Of a stretch of 64,000 bases of DNA, positions 59,115-64,000 are shown piece by piece. Under the pieces are notes generated by a model. It was given only the letters and a program-made list of their open reading frames with translations, did no database searches and had not been told where the DNA came from. Source of the stretch: Cudoniella acicularis (lineage: Eukaryota; Ascomycota; Leotiomycetes; Helotiales; Helotiaceae); NCBI GenBank assembly GCA_013054445.1, contig JAAMPI010000020.1, forward strand, positions 1-64,000, read 5' to 3'. A program made the position numbers and the translations under genes. Numbering within the stretch: the first letter of the stretch is position 1; each line of letters begins with the position of its first letter.

Positions 59115-59469
59115 GATGATTTCTGTTTACGTAGTAGATGAATGGGTTTGAGGTCGTGTAGGAAGCAGCAAAGATTGCTGGCAAGGTCAAAGATGTGATC
59201 TGGAGATCTTGAGTTGATAGTGGGGAAGAAGGAAGAGCAGGGGATTATGGATTGAGATTTCGCTTGTGTGCTGGTTCGTGCATCGTGTCTGCCGTGCATA
59301 AACAAAAGGAGGTCGTGTTGTGAACGCTAGCCTGATTGGGCCGTTGAGGTCTAAGCTCCAGAACCCCACCCGTAGCACCCTCCGGCTGGACCTTCGCGAG
59401 GCCCAGTCTGATATACACCGCGATTTCGAGACGAGAGACACCACTTCGAGCTGTTAAATCTCTATCACC
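59115..59469. promoter_or_regulatory. Divergent promoter, alpha-tubulin / Pga1-like gene
   Basis: A 355-bp spacer between two opposite start codons, which must hold both promoters. No specific site is identified. Confidence 0.5.
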
Positions 59470-60240
59470 ATGTGGAACTTGCTATGCTTGTTTGTTTTGC
59501 ACGTTTCCGTGGCTTTTGCCAACACGGAGAAAGTCATATTCCTTGGCCCAAGCAGTCTCAATGTCCCAGTAAAACATCCAACCCTGGAAAACCTTCGGCT
59601 GGAATCTCTCTCCCCCCAGCATTCGTCTGTAAGAAAGCATATCAACGCAGAATTTCCAACCAATAGCTCTAAGCATGGGCGAGCCTCCTGGTATCTTCTC
59701 CATAGGCTTGCAGAAGGCCAAAGATATGAAGTCAGAATATGTTGGGCTGCAACTGTGGGTATTCCCTTCCCAATGACAGTGCAAAGCTTATGCAGACAGC
59801 AACCCACCTCTTTTCGTCTCGAAACGTATGATTTACCTACTGTCTTCGAGACCCCAGAGTTAATCAGCTCCTTGGCACAATACTCTGAATCGCGTCAACC
59901 CAATTCGATTGAAGACGAAGACGAAAAGCCGGAAGGTTCAAATCGGGCCAAAACCTCACAGCATACATCCGATGACCTCACTTCAACCCTATTTCTACAA
60001 GTGTTTGCGGCAGCAGATTATTATACCACCAACAAGACTGTCATGCACAACGTACCACCAGTATTTGTCGATATTATATTGGACCCATATATTTTCAACG
60101 TGTTTCCTCGCTCGTTGATTCCCACGGCTGCGTATATCATCCTGCTTGCTCTGGGAAGCTGGTATATCTCCAAATTCATTAGCAAATGGTTCCAGAATCT
60201 CGCGAAGGAACCAATTAGCACAGATAAGAAAGATCGTTGA
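59470..60240 (+). CDS. Pga1-like ER membrane protein (GPI mannosyltransferase II cofactor)
   Basis: Two exons, 59470-59754 and 59800-60240, with a 45-nt intron (59755-59799). The product is 241 aa. The intron is a multiple of three and has no stop, so an unspliced 256-aa frame also exists. Splicing gives ICWAATQPTSFRLETYDLP, which reads better as a conserved segment. A signal peptide (MWNLLCLFVLHVSVAFA), a luminal domain and a C-terminal membrane helix (LIPTAAYIILLALGSWYIS) suggest a type I ER protein. The layout and the FAAADYYTTNKTVM...VPPVFVDIILDP block match my recollection of fungal Pga1 homologues, which support addition of the second mannose to GPI anchors. Moderate confidence in the name. 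Confidence 0.65.
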   Translation: MWNLLCLFVLHVSVAFANTEKVIFLGPSSLNVPVKHPTLENLRLESLSPQHSSVRKHINAEFPTNSSKHGRASWYLLHRLAEGQRYEVRICWAATVGIPFPMTVQSLCRQQPTSFRLETYDLPTVFETPELISSLAQYSESRQPNSIEDEDEKPEGSNRAKTSQHTSDDLTSTLFLQVFAAADYYTTNKTVMHNVPPVFVDIILDPYIFNVFPRSLIPTAAYIILLALGSWYISKFISKWFQNLAKEPISTDKKDR

Positions 60241-60420
60241 CAGCATAAATCTTTGATACTACATAATATCAGGTGAAAGGCGCCAGAGCCAGGCAAGTCA
60301 ATTATGACTACAAAAATTTACATCGATATATGCGGGGATATCCATCTAGGTGAAAACCGGCCATCAAATCGACGCGAGTCAATATTAAGTATTCATTATG
60401 TGCAAAGAAGACTTTTCTGA

Positions 60421-62044
60421 TTACCACCTCTGAGATTGCTGTCCTCCGTATCCACCAGAACCTCCATAGCCCCCTGGCGGGCCGCCTTGACCTTGGTATG
60501 AAGGGCCACCACCATTACCGTAAAGTCCGCCGGAATGTTCTGCATTGTGCATTCCTTGGAAATGTTGGTGGTGGGGTTGCGAGAGGTTTCCCGATGGCGG
60601 CGGAGGTCCACCTTGTCCATAACCTGGAGGGGGTGGGTATTGCTGTTGTGATTGCGGTGGAGGGGGGTATTGTTGGGATTGAGGACCTCCACCATATGGC
60701 GGGTTTTGTGGTGGGGGAGGGTAGTGCTGAGATTGTGGGATTGGCGGTGAATTATAGATTTGGGATGGTGGTGGTCGGCCTCCTCCATACGAATCTTGAT
60801 GTTGAATTCCTCCAAAAGGCGGTTGTTGAGACGCACCGCCATAGGATGGTGCTGATCCTCCATAAGACGGTGGTTGCTGTGAATTTGGGGATACTCCGTA
60901 ACCCGATTGAGATGGATTCGGAGATGCTCCATAACCCGATTGAGATGGATTTGAAGATCCTCCATAACTGGATTGAGGATTTGAGGATCCTCCATAAGAC
61001 GGCTGTGACGAGTTGTATTGCTGAGAAGAGGGTGTATTGTGGGAGTAGGAACTTTGTTGTTGCGAATATTGCGATTGCGGAGGTGGATTATAGGAGGTGT
61101 GAGCAGTACCGCTGGGTTGATAAGATGATGGAGGGGCTGATCCTGAATATCCTCCTGACTGATTCCCCCCTGATGAGTACCCAAACTCATTACCTCCTTG
61201 CTGCTACTCAAGTCAATAAATGCAGAAGAGCCAGTGTAGATTCGTAACATACCCCAGAGCTCGAATGCCCACCAAACATTCCCATTAAACCACCACCCTG
61301 GCCGTGTTGACCTTGCTGTGATCCGGAATAACTGCTTAAGTTTTGCTGTTGATTCGGCTTATTGCCACCACCACTTAATAAACTGCCTGCCAGAGTACCA
61401 ACTATGCCTCCACCACCTGCACTAGAGTGTGCAGTGTTTTGGCCATGGCTTGAAGAACCTCCTCCTAGCAAGGAACCAGCAAGCCCTGCTATACCACTCT
61501 GATTTTGGTTCTGCTTCTTTCCTCCAAGTAGTTGCTGCATCGCAAATGACTATTCCATGAGGTCAGCGTTTCTTCTCGTAGTATCATCAAGAACCAAAAA
61601 ATGCCATACCCCAAGACCTCTCTCCCCACTATACGGTTCCACACTCCCATCAGCATTCCGAATGCTCCGCGACCCATCCGCATTCTGGATAATATCCAAC
61701 TCTTCTTCCTTTGTCTGTCTCGAGCCCGGCGTTCCATACGGATGCTCCAATCCTTCTTGCGGGGTGGCTTGCGGTGTTGGACCCGTAGGCGCTGCTTGTG
61801 TAGGAGTTTCCCATTGCGAAGCGCCCGTGGATAACTGCACGAAATAGTATTTCTTCGAATGGCCATCCCATTGTGCGATCCATCCACCAGGTAGTGGAGG
61901 CGGCGCGTAGCTCGGGCCTTCCTGGCCAGGTCTATTTGTACCACCGGAGTCGTCAGCTTCATCTTTTCTCTAAGACTCTAAATCTCGCTATCAACATAAC
62001 AAGCAAGGTGGGGGGAGGGGTATTTACGTAGCTGGGCCGGTCAT
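60421..62044 (-). CDS. WW-domain protein with low-complexity prion-like tail
   Basis: Four exons: 62044-62028, 61967-61610, 61549-61253 and 61200-60421 (introns 60, 60 and 52 nt). The product is 483 aa. The WW domain starts about 30 residues in (PPPLPGGWIAQWDGHSKKYYFVQ, then QWETP), with the two signature Trp residues. The third exon carries Gly/Ser-rich, AGLAGSLLGGG-type repeats (twice). The last 260 residues are Gln/Tyr/Gly/Pro/Ser-rich, in SSYGGSSNP, QSGYGASPN and PPPPQSQQ units, and end in QSQRW. Such WW proteins bind proline motifs; the tail could drive phase separation. The first exon is only 17 nt and is inferred, so the start is the least certain part. The opposite frames here are shadows. 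Confidence 0.75.
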
Positions 62045-62632
62045 GGTTTGATTTTCTGCGCGGCCTCTCGAAAATCGATCGATATTTAAGAAGTTGCGAG
62101 AGGAAAGGGAGATGCAGGAAGAGGGGATGGGAAAGTCTCGCGTTTGGGGGTGTGCAGGCGGTGCTTCGTCGCGGTTGGGCCTCGAGGGGAAGGGGTCTGC
62201 TGAAAACGTCGAGGCTGTGCTTCTTCCGTGTGTGTGTCTTCTGCCCCTCACTGCTGCTGTCCTCCACCGGTTTCTCTTCTCAGCACCACAACCGTCAGCT
62301 TGGCGTGCGCAATCTTTGCCTCCGTTCAACTGGACAGGCTTGTGTGGCGCTCTTGGATCATGTCAAATATTGTAAATTTATCTTAGTTCTTGCGGGGTGT
62401 GAAGCTCGAGATAAGTTTCCATTTTGGTCTTGACCCCACTCAAAATCGCTGGGGGCGAGAAAAGGGGGGGGGGCCAGATGGCGTCATGGGGGTAAATTTA
62501 TGACAACAGGGCGTTCGATTGTAGATGATTACATCTCTTCGTCTTGAATTTACATTATTCTTTTCCTACCCCGTTTTCTCGATTTTCTCATTCCTTCTGC
62601 GACTCTCACAAGTCTATTTCAAAGTACACAAA
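62045..62632. other. Divergent promoter region, WW gene / GST gene
   Basis: 588 bp between two opposite starts, with a G-run near 62466-62474. No gene. Confidence 0.5.
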
Positions 62633-63754
62633 ATGGGCAACGATCATCCTGATGCAAAGCTGTATCCTCATGCTACGGGAGCGGCAGCAAAGATGGTGAA
62701 AGCGCACCAGAAAGAGGAGTCTCTGAAATTGTATTCTGGCTGGGTATACCTCCATTTGCGTCGTCAATAATTATTATGCTGAGGGCTCATGAACGTTGTA
62801 GTTTTGTCCTTTTGTCCAACGGGTGCTCCTAGTTTTGCTGGAGAAGAAAATCCCTTTCCAATACATTGAAGTAAGTAACTTCGCATAATTCAAATAGCAC
62901 AATGCCACTTTTGAATTCTTCGTGTCTCGATGGGCCTTAAATATGAGATACGAAGTCATTCGAGCAGGTGCGAAGGTGTTGCTTATGATACACCACACCA
63001 ATAAAATCACTAAAGTACACCTCACCCTGTTTATCTACAGCTGTTACACCCAGTTCTTTCCTTGAAAGTTTTTTTTTATCCAAAGCATCTACAACCGAGA
63101 CGCTGTCCTCACTCACCACCCCTTAAAAAATAGGTAAACCCCTACGACAAACCCGCCTCTCTCCTAGCACTCAACCCCCGCGGGCTAGTCCCAACCCTCT
63201 CCTACGCCAACAAACCCCTCTACGAAAGCACCGTAATCTGCGAATTCCTCGAAGATGCCTACCCCTCTTCAACCCCCCATCTCCTCCCATCCGACCCATA
63301 TCTCAAAGCCAAGTCTCGAATCTGGATTGACTTCGTCACTTCCCGCATTATCCCCTCTTTCCACCGCTTCCTGCAATTCCAAGGCGGCGAGAGCTCCGGC
63401 TTATCAAAACTTCGAGAAGAATTCTTAGGAAAGGTGAAAGAGTTTACGCTGGAGATGGATAAGAACGGTCCGTATTTTTTGGGGGAGGAAGTTAGTTTGG
63501 TGGATTTGGTGCTTGCCCCGTGGGCGGTAAGGTTTTGGGTTTTCGATCATTATAAGGGGGGTTTGAAGTTGCCCGTGGGTGAGGAGTGGGTAGGTAGATG
63601 GAAGAAGTGGGTTAGTGCGGTGGAGAAGAGGGAAAGTGTTGTGAGTACGACGAGTGAGAGGGAATATTATTTGCCGATTTATCAGAGGTATGCGGATGAT
63701 GTTGCGCAGAGTGAGTTGGCTAAGGCTACGAGAGAGGGGAAGGGCGTTCCTTGA
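62633..63754 (+). CDS. Omega-class glutathione S-transferase
   Basis: Three exons, 62633-62743, 62802-62870 and 63134-63754, with introns of 58 and 263 nt. The product is 266 aa. The second exon encodes SGWFCPFVQRVLLVLLEKK, whose Cys in CPF is the omega-class catalytic residue. Next come VNPYDKPASLLALNPRGLVPTL and ESTVICEFLEDAY, the glutathione-binding part of the thioredoxin-like fold. The all-helical C-terminal domain includes GPYFLGEEVSLVDLVLAPW. Omega GSTs act as thioltransferases and dehydroascorbate reductases in the cytosol. The second intron is far longer than its neighbours' introns; no extra exon is expected there from the family. Confidence 0.9.
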
Positions 63755-64000
63755 AGTGTTTTGAAAAGGGTTTTGTGTTGCGGTTTACGAGTTGATGTGA
63801 GTGGAGTGGAATGGAATTGAAGAAAGCTCAATATTTTCAGTTGGGGTTTGGTGGAGAAGAAAGTCGGAATGTGTTGTTGCCAAAAGGTAGTATATTCATA
63901 ATAAAACAGTGACTTACACATCTCAATGATTGCTTTCCCCATACACATGACAGCTTCGGTGTGCTGTAATTTTCAGTCAACAAAGCTAGATAATTTTCCT
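63755..64000. other. 3' flank of the GST gene
   Basis: No gene is supported up to the window end. Confidence 0.5.

Noticed and set aside
60396..61250. 284-aa minus-strand frame rich in His/Asn/Arg, and a 249-aa plus-strand frame over the same DNA
   Set aside because: Both are shadow frames of the repetitive Gln/Tyr/Gly/Pro tail of the WW-domain gene.

Overview
The window looks like a nuclear contig of a filamentous ascomycete (Pezizomycotina; Leotiomycetes is my guess from protein style, not proven). The support is short introns (mostly 44-93 nt, GT..AG with CTAAC/CTAAT-like branch points), CreA-, FlbC- and HapB-type regulators, a Fet3/Ftr1 iron-uptake pair, and decayed repeats whose stop codons fit repeat-induced point mutation (RIP: CpA to TpA).

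Layout. 0-5.8 kb: a CreA-like C2H2 factor, a truncated FlbC-like factor, a damaged Myb-type gene and a small Cys-rich protein. 6.4-11.3 kb: an unrecognised 630-aa protein, a small membrane protein, a probable retrotransposon Gag relic, and a mini-gene related to the end of the 630-aa protein. 11.8-18.3 kb: a nested, RIP-degraded repeat island holding relics of a fungal transcription factor and a FAD-dependent oxidase, with a repeated ~31-35 bp terminus. 18.9-25.5 kb: a small charged protein, the CCAAT-binding subunit HapB, a coiled-coil pseudogene and a diverged ~170-190 bp tandem repeat. 25.5-29.8 kb and 33.2-38.0 kb are gene-poor. 29.8-31.6 kb: a Reg1/Hex2-like regulator of protein phosphatase 1. 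38.0-64.0 kb is ordinary housekeeping DNA: fructosamine-3-kinase, a PP2C phosphatase, Fet3 and Ftr1 head to head, Cog8, an amidohydrolase, a TLC-domain protein, alpha-tubulin, a Pga1-like ER protein, a WW-domain protein with a low-complexity tail, and an omega-type glutathione transferase.

How the genes relate. The clearest functional unit is Fet3 (multicopper ferroxidase) with Ftr1 (iron permease), transcribed away from each other from a 2.15-kb spacer. That spacer holds five exact ATCWGATAA sites, the known target of SreA/Fep1-type GATA repressors, so joint iron repression is likely. HapB belongs to the CCAAT complex that, with HapX, controls iron genes in other fungi; its presence here is a coincidence of location unless shown otherwise. 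The candidate for something little described is the 6.4-12.5 kb block. There a promoter plus start of a short acidic ORF is duplicated in inverted orientation, and its coding part matches the C-terminus of the 630-aa gene. Exon borders were deduced by eye from reading frame and splice signals.
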